This document shows, one piece after another, positions 12,932 through 22,499 of a DNA stretch of 64,000 nt; the first letter of the stretch is position 1; every line of letters starts with the position of its first letter. The notes beneath the pieces are model-generated. The model saw nothing but the letters and a program-made list of their open reading frames with translations, searched no databases and was not told the origin of the DNA. A program made the translations under genes and the position numbers. Location of the stretch: the NCBI GenBank assembly GCA_022592445.1, contig JABYQR010000059.1:1-64000 (forward strand), written 5' to 3'. The DNA is from Cytidiella melzeri (Eukaryota; Basidiomycota; Agaricomycetes; Polyporales; Irpicaceae).

Positions 12932-15375
12932 TTTGCCCTTCCGACCAATCCGAAGCATCAAAAACGGACCAAATAGCGCCAAGCAAAGTCAGCCGCCCGT
13001 GGGCTGCCATCAGTTTTTTTCTTCTTCCGCGGCGGCATATCGGAGCGATGCTATTTTGGGCAGAAATTAGGACCCAAACACCGAGGACTGTAGACTGTAG
13101 ACTTCAGAGAGAGGCAGAGAGACACAGAGACATGCAGCGGCCAGCAGTTGGCTGCAGAGTCGTAGAGTCATGTACGTATTTTTACCGACCCTGAAGGTCA
13201 GTCAACCTCCCGCCAGCCCGCCCGTACTTCCGTCCATCCGTCCAATCCTACAACGTCAACCGCAGCAACCAATAATCATCGGGAAATCAAAAAGCGTGAT
13301 TTGAGCTTGGCATGGTCGACGTAGAAGCGACATCGTTGCCAGACGTTAACCTGGCACTCTCGCTAGTCGACTATAGTCACTTGTTGCTACGTTGTCTGCA
13401 AAAATCCCTCGAGCGCCTCGTCTGAGACCCGACATTCGCCAGTGTGCCCGATCAGATTCAAAGCACCGTTTCGGGGTGCTGGAACGCACACTCGTCGTGG
13501 TGCAACAAATGTGCACAGCGCAGACGTCGGGAAATCGGAGGCATCCGGGTTCAACCTCGACAATCCCGGGTCGCACATGAGATTAGATGTATCTAATCAT
13601 TTTCTTGTGTGCAGTGTCAATGTCCCCGACGGTCTTGTTGTGCGACGTCATTCGTTTCACCCGCGGCGGTAAGCCCTCACGCCTATCTCACATGTACCCC
13701 GGTATGCAGATGAGACACAGTTGCCGAGGGTCCCGAGGATCCAAACTGGTCTGCATCCAACGCAATGCGTGTCGTTGTCGTCCAGCTCAGGAGGCATCCA
13801 CGAAACATAGGAGCTGCTCGTAGTTTTCAGTGCCCCAGTGCCCTTGGAAATACATAACTTGCTCGCATCTGTGAGAGATCTGGAGATGCCGAGCCGCGGC
13901 ATGACAGTGATATTTCCCTATTTGGCTGAAAAACGGACGAAAGTGGCGGCAAGATGATAAAAACAGGGTCGGCCGGAGAGACGACGAGCTCGTCGGTTCG
14001 GATGGTCAGCACGTTCATATAAACAGGGCGTCCTCACCGGCCACAGTCGGGCATCGCCATCCGTCGGCCGTCTATAAGAACACTGTCGCCCAACTCGACT
14101 GTGTCCGTCCCAACACCCTCACCACTCCAACGACTCTCCCGACGGCGTCGGTCATCGGCTCGCACGGTCTCAGCAGGGAACCCCTCTTCTCATGTCACGA
14201 GTAACACCTGGATTCGTAGGCAACGCTGACCACGCACGATGAGTGAGTACTACCTGCGTCATCTCATTCCATCATGCAGAGAAACATACGGCCATGCCAA
14301 GGGACGAATAACGAACGATGGCAATCGCCGTGGTGAGACCGCGCACCGTGCCAAAGTCGTTTGTGCTGGGTCGTGTGACCACAGACTTTGTCACGGCGTC
14401 GAGTGGGTAACCGCGATAGAAAGGCTCTCAGCGTTCGAGAGGCGAGGACGCGTTTGTCCTTTCCTCGCAAGCAGGCTCTCAGGCTGTCTCCAAAGACCGG
14501 GTGGTAGATCATAGACGTTGGATAAGTGGCGTGGGTGCGCTGATTTCAATATGTTTTCCATATCCATACAAACAAACTCACCTCAAACTCCGCTTTACAG
14601 ACGTTGAGATATCGCAATGTCCACAAGCAATCTCCCACTCAAAGTCCACCCTCCCGCGATGGGACGTGATGTTCTGCTCTGCTCTGCAGGTCGCTGCGTG
14701 ACATTCTTGAAGTGCACGAGAGAACGTGGATGGAACATTCTCGCATGCACTTTTAAATGACCACCAGGCAGGCAGTCTGAGGGCTTCTTTTTCCATGTAT
14801 CAGTCAAATTCCTCCACTGTCAGCAGAGATACAGTATCATCAAATGACGCGTGTCTAATGGTAAACCTACCTTCGCAGTTTCTTCCAACATCTGCAAGCT
14901 TGTCGACAGAGAACTGATGTGAATAGGTTATGTCGAAGGGTCGATGTACCAACCAGTGAGTTGAGTGGGCACCCAAAATTCTACTATGATTCTCGAAACA
15001 TCTGTTTCAGTCGTAACAGCGCTAATTTGCTTGGACCTTCCCTCTCCATCTCAGCAGCAGTCCTTCTCGGTACCGTCGGAAGAGACAGCAGCCAACTGTC
15101 ACTTGATTATCATTATCCTGTCGCAGGTGCAGCCAGTGGATGGCTTATACTTATATGCCGCAACATACGCGGTATGGAACAAATCGTGCCAAGATGGAAT
15201 GGGACGCTCAAGAAAAGCCCTATTATCTTGCTCGTTGGTGAGTTTGCATCAAGCCACCTCGCGTTATACATTTTACGCTTTCGTCTCGGAATGAAACGAT
15301 TGTGGTACTTTTTTTCGGTCCGACGAACGCGTCGTTCAAAATTCTGGGAGCTGACGCGTCCTATCGAGCGAAATA

Positions 15376-15404
15376 CTCTCTCTCTCTCCCTCTCTCTCTC
15401 TCTC
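15376..15404. repeat. CT microsatellite
   Basis: A nearly pure (CT)n tract of 29 bases interrupted by one CCC. It inflates a spurious open frame with a poly-Leu/Ser run. Confidence 0.85.
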
Positions 15405-15832
15405 AAAGCTGGGCAGAGGGGTTCGAAGGCCTTTTCAGCAGCAGGGGACGTTGTTGTGCTGGCTGCCACCTCCGCAATCCATTATTCGGGTTTTGCTTAT
15501 ACGGTGGTACATGAATCGTGCCCGTGATGTCTCGATGATTTGTGTGAGATGAGAGAGGTCCCTTCGTTCCGCGAGGCCAAGTTACGAAGGAAATGACAAT
15601 TATCAACCATCCAAACATAAGAATCCAGGGGACCAGGTCTCTGGTTAGAGCGCATCGTGCTTGGTGTTATTCACGTTCACAACGTTTTAGGATACAACCT
15701 CACTGGTATTAGGGCGCTGCAACCTGAGCAGGCACCTAACCAGCCTGCCTAGCATCGTTGTTCAAATAGGTCTCAATGTAGCGTAGCTCAATGCTGAATG
15801 TTACGATAGCTTGAGTTTTGTGTATACTGCGC

Positions 15833-16002
15833 TGTTCGACTATATTACTTAGACGCTTAACGCACTAGCGCCGTAGTTACCATATATAATACTTACTCTG
15901 ATCAATGCAATGATACGCACTTTTGATCCCCAACTCCCACTGTGTGATCCCTCTCAGTCTTGCTCTCTCAATGCTCTCCTCTACTTTCATAGCCTTCTAA
16001 CA
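15833..16002 (+). repeat. copia LTR 1 (170 bp)
   Basis: Begins TGTTCGACTATATTA, contains TATATAATAC and a CAATGATACGCAC segment, and ends CCTTCTAACA. It aligns along its full length with 17206-17377 with scattered substitutions, so the two copies are not a recent identical pair. Confidence 0.75.
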
Positions 16003-16014
16003 GGTTATGAGCCC
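16003..16014 (+). promoter_or_regulatory. Primer-binding site (initiator tRNA-Met half type)
   Basis: GGTTATGAGCCC directly follows the LTR CA end. It is the exact complement of GGGCUCAUAACC in the anticodon arm of fungal initiator tRNA-Met (CAU anticodon; recalled from the yeast tRNA). Priming from an internal tRNA fragment instead of the tRNA 3' end is established for Drosophila copia. Confidence 0.65.
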
Positions 16015-16070
16015 CGGATAAGCTCACTACCTTACTCATATTACTCTGTGCACTCACTACCCATCAGTTG

Positions 16071-16705
16071 ATGAGCTCTGATCTTGCTGATCAGTCTCAA
16101 CCTCGTTGTTCTACGCGCGAACGACACCAAACCAACTTCTACCGAGGTACTACTACCTCCAGGCCTTCCACTCACCCTCCTCGTACTCACAGGAGTACCC
16201 CTGTCTTCACTCCTACTCCAACTCCTCCTCCTGCCACTACTCCTCAAGACTCTTTGATGTCTTCCGCTTCTCGCGCTGGTACACCAGGTCCTGCACCTTC
16301 TGACCACGCCCCCAACGTCTCTACTACCTCTGCTGTCGTCGACCAACCAACTGCCCGAATCACAGCATCACGTCGAGTATCAGCGCCCCTTCAAATTGCT
16401 GTCGCACTCCATTCGACACTCTCTGCGACAACTTTGCTCGTTGTCACCCCACTAAGCCATTGTCAGACAATAGCAATGATCCTATGGACGACGACGAGGC
16501 GCACAAAAGGCGACGGGGAAAATTGCCCAGAGCCTATCGTGCACCTTCCCCCTCACCATCTGGCCCTACTGACTCCACGTGAGCGGTGTCGTCCCTCCTT
16601 TCTGTGCCTCCAAAACAAAATGTGGAGTATACTATGTCGCTTAGCGACATCCACAAAGCCTTCGCAGACGTTGGCAAACCCACAGGTCCTGATACCTGGC
16701 CGATG
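16071..16705 (+). pseudogene. copia gag N-terminal region, frameshifted
   Basis: ATG at 16071. Starts MSSDLADQSQPRCSTRER and matches the gag of copy 2 (MSSDPTDQPQPRCSTREQ), including the Thr/Pro-rich segment PVFTPTPTPPPATTP and ASRAGTPGPAPSD. Near 16388 one base is missing from a C run relative to copy 2 (SRRVSAPLQ against SRRVSAPPSD), which shifts the frame. After that, nucleotide homology continues in another frame until about 16705, where the element is deleted. It cannot make a full Gag. Confidence 0.7.
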
Positions 16706-17037
16706 TCACGGAGCGACTGCTGATAGACTGATAAACCCTAAACAAGGGTGAAGTAGATGTGAGGGGGAAGTGGATAGGTATCTCCAACGACGACAGCAAG
16801 GTCAAAGTCAATGATAAGCAGGCAAGCAGGCACAGAGGCCAGATACTAGCAGTGCAAATGACAGAGTTAATATGGTGTGATACTAAGTTACATGCAGTAA
16901 CTCACCTAGCAGTGCAAATGACAGAGAGGTCAAGATGCAGAGCTAGGAAGGGTAAGGTCTACTATATATACTGTGGCTGGGTGGTCTGTGCACAAGTTCC
17001 CACACTAGGGACTGGAGTAACTGTGGGGCTGGAGTAA

Positions 17038-17180
17038 CAATAGAACAATAAGGGACCAGGGTAACTGTCAAGGACCTGAGTAACTGTCAAGGACCAGGGT
17101 ACGGAGAACAATAGAGCTAGAACACTAGAGCAATAGAACAATAGAACAATAGAATAGGAACAATAGAACAATAGAAACTG
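17038..17180. repeat. Simple tandem repeats in the element 3' region
   Basis: Repeated GTAACTGTCAAGGACC-type units followed by many copies of AATAGAAC(A). They sit in the non-coding part of copia copy 1 shortly before its 3' LTR. Confidence 0.6.
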
Positions 17181-17205
17181 GGGGAATCCCTATCAATGGA
17201 AGAGG

Positions 17206-17377
17206 TGTTCGACTATATTAAATTAGACGCTCAACGTACGAGCGCTGTAGTTACCGTATATAAGACTTAAACTGATCAATGCAACGATACGCACTTTTTG
17301 ATCCCCAACTCCCACTGTGTGATCCCTCTCAGTCTTACTCTCTCAACACTTTCCTCTACTTGCATAGCCTTCTAACA
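17206..17377 (+). repeat. copia LTR 2 (172 bp), shared by both copies
   Basis: Starts TGTTCGACTATATTA and ends GCCTTCTAACA. It is preceded by a polypurine tract and followed by GGTTATGAGCCC at 17378-17389, the same primer-binding site as after LTR 1. It is therefore the 3' LTR of copy 1 and the 5' LTR of copy 2. Confidence 0.75.
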
Positions 17378-17389
17378 GGTTATGAGCCC
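17378..17389 (+). promoter_or_regulatory. Primer-binding site of copia copy 2
   Basis: GGTTATGAGCCC, identical to the site after LTR 1 and complementary to the anticodon arm of initiator tRNA-Met. Confidence 0.65.
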
Positions 17390-17445
17390 CAGATAAGCTC
17401 TTTACCTCACTCACATTACTCTCTGCACTCACTGCCCACCAGTTG

Positions 17446-18315
17446 ATGAGCTCTGATCCCACTGATCAGCCTCAACCTCGTTGTTCTACGCGCGAACAAC
17501 ACCAAACCGACTTTCTTCGAGGCACTATCCCTCGTACCACTCGCAGGAGACGTACCCCAGTCTTCACTCCTACTCCAACTCCTCCTCCTGCTCCTACTCC
17601 TCCTACTCAACAACTCACGATGTCTTCCGCTTCCCGCGCTGGTACCCCAGGTCCTGCACCTTCCGACAACGTCCCTACTATCTCAGCTGTCACCGACCAT
17701 CCCACTGCCCGCAACACGGCATCACGACGAGTCTCAGCACCCCCTTCTGATCGCCGTCGCACTCCATTCGACACTCTCCGCGACGACTTCGCTCGCCGTC
17801 ACACCACTAAGCCATTGTCAGATGACAGCGACGATCCTATGGACGACGACGAGGCGCACGAAAGGCGAAGGGGCAAACTGCCCAGAGCCCACTGTGCACC
17901 GTCCCCCTCGCCATCTGGCCCCACTGACTCTGCACGAGCAGTGTCCTCCCTCCTTTCCGTGCCTCCAAAGCACGACGTGGAGTATACTATGTCGCTTAGC
18001 AACGTCCACAAAGCCTTTGCAGACGTTGGCAAACTTACAGGTCCTGATACCTGGCCGATGTGGAAATTCCGCGTCGATACTGCAATGTCGACTATTGTCG
18101 ATTTCTACAGCTACAGGGGTGGTCTGACCATTCCTCAAGAGGTCCAACGGGCCGTCTTCAACGTCCTAGCTGGACACATCGCGGACTCGGTGATGGCAAA
18201 CTATCTCAATGAGACCGCGCCTCACAGACTGATGGAGAAACTCTCCGAACGTTTCAAACCGACCTCTACTATGTCGGACGCAAACGAAATCTTCCAACTC
18301 TTCTCCCTCCTGTAA
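17446..18315 (+). CDS. copia Gag, truncated by an inserted LTR
   Basis: ATG at 17446; about 289 residues. Disordered Thr/Pro/Ser-rich N-terminus, an acidic patch (SDDSDDPMDDDEAHERR), then a folded part: YTMSLSNVHKAFADVGKL, TWPMWKFRVDTAMST, VFNVLAGHIADSVMANYL and LMEKLSERFKPTSTMSDA. The W..W/F order and the ..LSERF.. helix match the copia-type gag-polypeptide domain (UBN2-like). The reading frame stops because TGTAACA at 18311, the end of an inverted LTR, supplies TAA. Real Gag should continue to a CCHC knuckle followed by protease, integrase and reverse transcriptase, all missing here. Copy 2 therefore ends at 18310. Confidence 0.75.
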   Translation: MSSDPTDQPQPRCSTREQHQTDFLRGTIPRTTRRRRTPVFTPTPTPPPAPTPPTQQLTMSSASRAGTPGPAPSDNVPTISAVTDHPTARNTASRRVSAPPSDRRRTPFDTLRDDFARRHTTKPLSDDSDDPMDDDEAHERRRGKLPRAHCAPSPSPSGPTDSARAVSSLLSVPPKHDVEYTMSLSNVHKAFADVGKLTGPDTWPMWKFRVDTAMSTIVDFYSYRGGLTIPQEVQRAVFNVLAGHIADSVMANYLNETAPHRLMEKLSERFKPTSTMSDANEIFQLFSLL

Positions 18316-18808
18316 CAGTTAAGGTTACACTCACCAGATAAGTGGTTAACTTGAGGGGGAGATAGAGATATAGAGAGTAAGAGATGTGGTGAGCGAAGTA
18401 CTGGAGAGTACAAGGTAGTCCTTTATCAACAGAGTGGATAAGACTGAGGGGATATGCCCTCAGGAGTGCCTCTATATATACATGAAGGGGAGGACCCCAG
18501 GTACTACCTTAAGACCCCTAATACCTACATGAGTAAGCGAAGTAATCTACCTTACTAAGCATGCCCTATGCCCTAGTGGTTCCACTTCAATAATCAACCA
18601 ATAGCAATTGTCCCCATGACCTGACCCCATGACCCAGCTCCAAGGCTAGACTTGTTCTAGCTTGTTCTAAGACAAGGCTAGACTTTTCCAGAAGGTTCTA
18701 TGAACTATGACATCATCTAATGGAATGTTCTATACTATGACATCATAGTTCCAGCAAGTTCCACAAGGTTCCAGAGAGTTCTATCATGTGATACACAGAT
18801 AAGGAAAG
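18311..18808 (-). repeat. LTR of a second retroelement, reverse orientation
   Basis: Starts TGTAACAGTTAAGGTTACAC, the reverse complement of the end of the LTR at 19007-19511, and runs about 498 bp with high similarity along the whole length. It carries the reverse complement of the TATA-containing segment (CTATATATACATGAAG). It lacks the last few bases of the LTR terminus on its inner side. It interrupts the copia gag. Confidence 0.75.
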
Positions 18809-19006
18809 GAGCGCATCAGCGCATCAGAGACAGGAGGCGCATCAGCGCATCAATTGATAGGCACTGAGAATAAGCGCCGGAATAGGCGCCTGATAAGCGC
18901 CTAAATAGACGCCGGATAAGCGCTGGATAAGCGCTTGACAAGCGCTTAAATATTCCCAATAATACCGTTGCCTGGTAAGGCAAGTCTTGTAGAAACATTG
19001 AAAATC
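18809..19006. repeat. Spacer of short direct repeats between inverted LTRs
   Basis: About 200 bp made of GCGCATCA(G) repeats in the first 50 bases, then six or more ATAAGCGC/AATAGRCGC-type units spaced about 15-17 bp. It separates two roughly 500-bp inverted LTR arms. No coding content. Confidence 0.7.
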
Positions 19007-19511
19007 TGTGACACTTTCCTTATCTGTGTATCACATGATAGAACTCTCTGGAACATTGTGGAACTTGCTGGAACTATGATGTCATAGTATAGAACATTCC
19101 ATTAGATGATGTCATAGTTCATAGAACCTTCTGGAAAAGTCTAGCCTTGTCTTAGAACAAGCTAGAACAAGTCTAGCCTTGGAGCTGGGTCATGGGGTCA
19201 GGTCATGGGGACAATTGCTATTGGTTGATTATTGAAGTGGCACCACTAGGGCATAGGGCATGCTTAGTAAGGTAGATTACTTCGCTTACTCATGTAGGTA
19301 TTAGGGGTCTTAGGGTAGTACCTGGGGTCCTCCCCTTCATGTATATATAGAGGCACTCCTGAGGGCATATCTCCTCAGTCTTATCCACTCTGTTGAACCA
19401 GGACTACTCAGTACCCACCAGTACTTCGCTCACCACCACTCTTACTCTCTATCTCACCACATCCCCCTCAAGTTAACCAACTTATCTGGTGAGTGTAGCA
19501 TTACTGTTACA
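19007..19511 (+). repeat. LTR of second retroelement (505 bp)
   Basis: Begins TGTGACACTTTCC and ends ACTGTTACA, so the terminal heptamers are near-perfect inverted repeats. A TATA box (TATATATAG, 19342-19350) lies about 160 bp before the end, as expected for an LTR promoter. It is the 5' LTR of the gag-bearing sequence that follows. Confidence 0.65.
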
Positions 19512-20089
19512 ATTGGATAAGACTGCCCCTACTCCCTCACGTCTCTGGACGTGCTGGAGGTTTTCTTTCCCTTTCTTCTAGGTCTTGTGCCTGCGCGTGG
19601 GCCCCTTTACAAATCCTCTAGAAATAGAGGTAGCCGGACCATAGGCTCTAAGTGATAGTCGTGTCTAGGCCTTGCCTTGATGCACACAATTTGAATCACC
19701 CTCTCGCCTGACGCTCCTAGAGCTGATCAGAGCAGGGGTTGGCATTATGCCAACATGATGAAAGTGTGCCTCCCCACAGGCGATAGTGGAGTCTGGTGTC
19801 AGACAGCTCGTTATAAGAGCTAGACAACAGGACTAGAAACCCATGAGTGCCTAGGCACGAAGACTGGTAACTTGTTCTGGCTGGACTTAGGGTCAGTGTA
19901 ATACTGATCCGCCAACCATTTGCCGCATGGGTGGAACCATGACGGAGATCCTTACACCACCGGACCTGGAGAGAGAGTCCGGGCCGACGCCGGCACTACC
20001 CCACGCACACACAGGACCTCTCCTTTATGGAGATTTGTTCCGCACACCGCTGAGCTGTCAAGCTCATCACGCATTGTCACACAGTCACC
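19512..20089 (+). other. Untranslated leader of the second retroelement
   Basis: About 580 bp between the LTR and the first ATG frame. No long open frame. Short hairpin-prone sequences are present (for example GGTTGGCATTATGCCAAC). The bases directly after the LTR (ATTGGATAAGACTG) are the expected place for a primer-binding site, but I cannot match them to a tRNA. Confidence 0.45.
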
Positions 20090-20644
20090 ATGCCTATTTC
20101 CCGCTTCATCGCTGCTAGGTCTGGCCGCAAGGCCCCCTACTCCATTCCTGTCCGTAATGAAGTCACTGGACTTCAGGAACGCCTTACAGTCTCCAAGGAG
20201 ACACTCGACAAGTTCAAGGATGCTGGCAAGCCTCGCCGGCTCAAGTATCCCGACAACAAGCCCCTCATCAAGAGGATCAACCTCGAGGAGCAGGCTCGTA
20301 CCACCATCGAGCATGAGGAAGACCAGGATCGTATGAGAAAGGTTTCCCACCTCATGTCTCAACTCAGCCTTCTCAACCGTATCGAGAAGCAGGAGAAGGA
20401 AAAGGCTGAAAAGCTTACCCTTCTCCAGCGTATTGAGGAGCGCAACCAACCCACTTACATCCCCACTCCCACTCCGCTCCCTGCTTTTCTCCACTTCCGT
20501 AAAACGAAGCTTATGCTTCATCAGCAGGAGTTCAAACCAATGATCACAGCAGCCTGTCAAAGGTTTGAGCCTGTGCTCAAGAAGCTGGATGCCTCCTTCT
20601 CGAGTGGTGGGCAATCATCTTACCATCAACTCAACACTCGTTGA
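20090..20644 (+). CDS. ORF of unknown function in the retroelement leader (184 aa)
   Basis: ATG at 20090 (CACCATGCC context). MPISRFIAARSGRKAPYSI start; residues about 50-125 are strongly charged and predicted coiled coil (LIKRINLEEQARTTIEHEED, LNRIEKQEKEKAEKLTLLQR), then a Pro/Thr stretch TYIPTPTPLP. No family recognised. It lies between an LTR and a gag-like frame and may be an extra retroelement-encoded protein. A second small ATG frame at 20678-20869 (MVEQWFKENHTDKMTNREWR) follows and could be an independent small protein or part of it; I see no intron that joins them. Confidence 0.35.
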   Translation: MPISRFIAARSGRKAPYSIPVRNEVTGLQERLTVSKETLDKFKDAGKPRRLKYPDNKPLIKRINLEEQARTTIEHEEDQDRMRKVSHLMSQLSLLNRIEKQEKEKAEKLTLLQRIEERNQPTYIPTPTPLPAFLHFRKTKLMLHQQEFKPMITAACQRFEPVLKKLDASFSSGGQSSYHQLNTR

Positions 20645-21039
20645 GAAAAAGCCCAGCTGCTGATTGGTCATGTCTTCATGGTTGAACAGTGGTTCAAGGA
20701 GAATCACACGGACAAGATGACAAATAGGGAATGGAGAATGTTAAAAAAGGACTTAAAGAGTTTAGGCAGGATTAGTTTTGTAGACATACATCGGAGATGG
20801 GGTTATATCCTAGAGCTACTAGAAGGGCTGTTCGATATGAATGCCTTTGTATATGCGGAAATGGAATAAAATGTATGGGATGACAAGCCTCATTTTACTT
20901 GGTGACAACTTTCTGAAAAGGATTTAATGTGTGAAAACAACTCTGACAAGAGTTCAATGTGTGAAAAGTGGTGTTTCTCTTCTTCTTATACTAGAAATAG
21001 TATTTTGCTTATCCTTTGCTAACTAAGAAATTAGAAGCA

Positions 21040-21642
21040 ATGGCCACTCAATCCAACGCCGGATCCAACGCTGCCCCCGCTGTCAACGCCAACCTCACCC
21101 ACTCAGTTCCTTTTGGCAAAATCACACCAATTGTTTACAACCCTTCTGTGGAGAACTTTGAGCAGCACATCTTCCACAACCTCACCATAGCCCAAAGGGC
21201 TTTTACTCGCATGGTTGAAGGAGAAGCAACAACTGCTATCGTTCATAATATGATGAATCAGATGGTTCTTATTTGGAACAACCAGTTGTCACTCCTGGAG
21301 GATAACCTCCAGGAATATGTGGATAAGGTCGCTCAAGACCTATATTCGCAGTCCGCTGCTGACACGCAAGTCCAGCGGATGGACACTGACCTGGACATGG
21401 TCAAAACAACGATCACAAATGTGGTCAATCAGATTAATCAGCTTTCCTTGTCTCAAGGACAAGGAGGATCCTCGCACCAGCCTAAGATTGGCGAACCCCC
21501 GGCAACAACGGTACCGATGGCAAGGTCAAGTTCAACGAGTGGTTGAACAAGATCTCTCTGTGGCTTGTCCACGAGAACGTTGCTACTGACAGGCAATGTA
21601 TTGCCGTCGCGATGAACCGGCTCTCAGGCGCGGCAGCTCAAT
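21040..21642 (+). pseudogene. Retrotransposon Gag, frameshifted and 3'-truncated
   Basis: ATG at 21040: MATQSNAGSNAAPAVNANLT, then a helical region. At about 21490, in a CCCCC run, the frame breaks; the continuing frame reads GTDGKVKFNEWLNKISLWLV, then RQCIAVAMNRLSGAAAQFH. The pattern F.EWL..I..WL......T....IAVAMNRLSG.AA.QF is that of a Ty3-type retrotransposon gag core. At 21643 it runs directly into an LTR fragment with no zinc knuckle, protease, reverse transcriptase or integrase. Confidence 0.6.
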
Positions 21643-21770
21643 TCCACTCTGTTGATAAAGGACTACCTTGTACTCTCCAGTACTTCGCTCACCACACCTC
21701 TTACTCTCTATATCTCTATCTCCCCCTCAAGTTAACCACTTATCTGGTGAGTGTAACCTTAACTGTTACA
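21643..21770 (+). repeat. 3' fragment of the second retroelement's LTR
   Basis: 128 bp matching the LTR end, from CCACTCTGTTGATAAAGG to the terminal TGTTACA. By eye it differs at one base from the reverse complement of the corresponding part of 18311-18440, and more from the LTR at 19007-19511. The join to the gag body has no TG start, so it marks a deletion junction. Confidence 0.7.
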
Positions 21771-22047
21771 CTCAGCGCAATGTGCTGAGCACCGGGTTTT
21801 TACAAACACCGCATGAATGATAGTACTGTACCAATTTGCTGCCACATTGCAGCAAAATTGAGTAACAACACGGGGGCCGATATTTTGAAGGTTATAACAC
21901 CATGGTTTAACTCACGCCGGTAGTGTCATAGTAAAGACTTGTATGTCACAGTCACGGGTGTGTGATGGGGACCACCATAGTCACACGGGACTCGGACCGC
22001 GTTCACTTGCTTGCGGCTACCCCTGAAAGCAACGAGCAATGGTCTCC

Positions 22048-22495
22048 ACTTGACGTTAATCTCCCACCCAATTGTCAGCACTAATGAAACTCCGCTAGGC
22101 GCGGGCTGATGGCGGCACACCGAGAGCTTGGCGGGGGACTTGGGCAATTTGTGAGCTCATCAATAGCTAGTACACATGGTAATCTTAGGCAATTACATAG
22201 CATAGTAAATATAATTAAGAGGGTACATACTTTAGTATATAAGAGAGTACATAGTTTGGTATATAAGACTGTTACATAGTGTACAAAACTCACTGATGGC
22301 ATTGTAGATCTTCCAATTCCCTTTTTCCAGTAAAGCTCTATTTATGCCTCTGTCAGGCTCTTTGTTTATTCTGTTTGCACTGCTCACATACTCACAAATG
22401 TTTCATAGTGTATCATGGTTACTTAGACGGCCTTTGGGACAGCCAACCGGCTGTGTCTTTTCTGGTAAAGCTCTATTTATACCTCTGCCAGCCTA
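22048..22495 (+). repeat. Left terminal inverted repeat of the long-TIR element
   Basis: Aligns with the reverse complement of 27107-27557. The inner part contains AAAGCTCTATTTATRCCTCTG twice (about 110 bp apart) and the segment GTTTGCACTGCTCACATACTC, which is also related to the tandem repeats at 23991-24384. Confidence 0.7.
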
Positions 22496-22499
22496 TGCT

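Larger units (their letters stand above)
12715..15832. other. Long intergenic stretch, no recognised gene
   Basis: About 3.1 kb. The first several hundred bases are the ATPase promoter region on the minus strand. The rest contains short overlapping open frames in all six frames, without conserved motifs. The longest (14919-15527) starts at GTG, not ATG, and runs into a CT microsatellite. I see no exon chain, tRNA or element end that I can support. Confidence 0.5.
15833..17377 (+). mobile_element. Ty1/copia-type LTR retrotransposon, internally deleted (copy 1)
   Basis: LTR at 15833-16002, primer-binding site directly after it, a gag-like frame, then a 3' part ending in a purine tract (GGAAGAGG, 17198-17205) directly before the second LTR at 17206-17377. 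Both LTRs begin TGTTCGAC and end CTAACA, the TG...CA ends expected of copia elements. Homology with copy 2 stops at about 16705, after a CTGGCCGATGT sequence. There protease, integrase and reverse transcriptase are missing and non-coding sequence follows. The second LTR also serves as the 5' LTR of copy 2, so this is a tandem LTR-body-LTR-body array. Confidence 0.75.

Noticed and set aside
14919..15527. 202-residue open frame on the plus strand
   Set aside because: It begins at GTG, crosses a CT microsatellite, has no recognisable motif and no supporting splice structure.
15620..15690. tRNA-like sequence (CTCTGGTTAGAGCGCATCG)
   Set aside because: It resembles an A box and anticodon arm, but the D stem does not pair, no proper GGTTCRANTCC B box follows, and no acceptor stem closes it.
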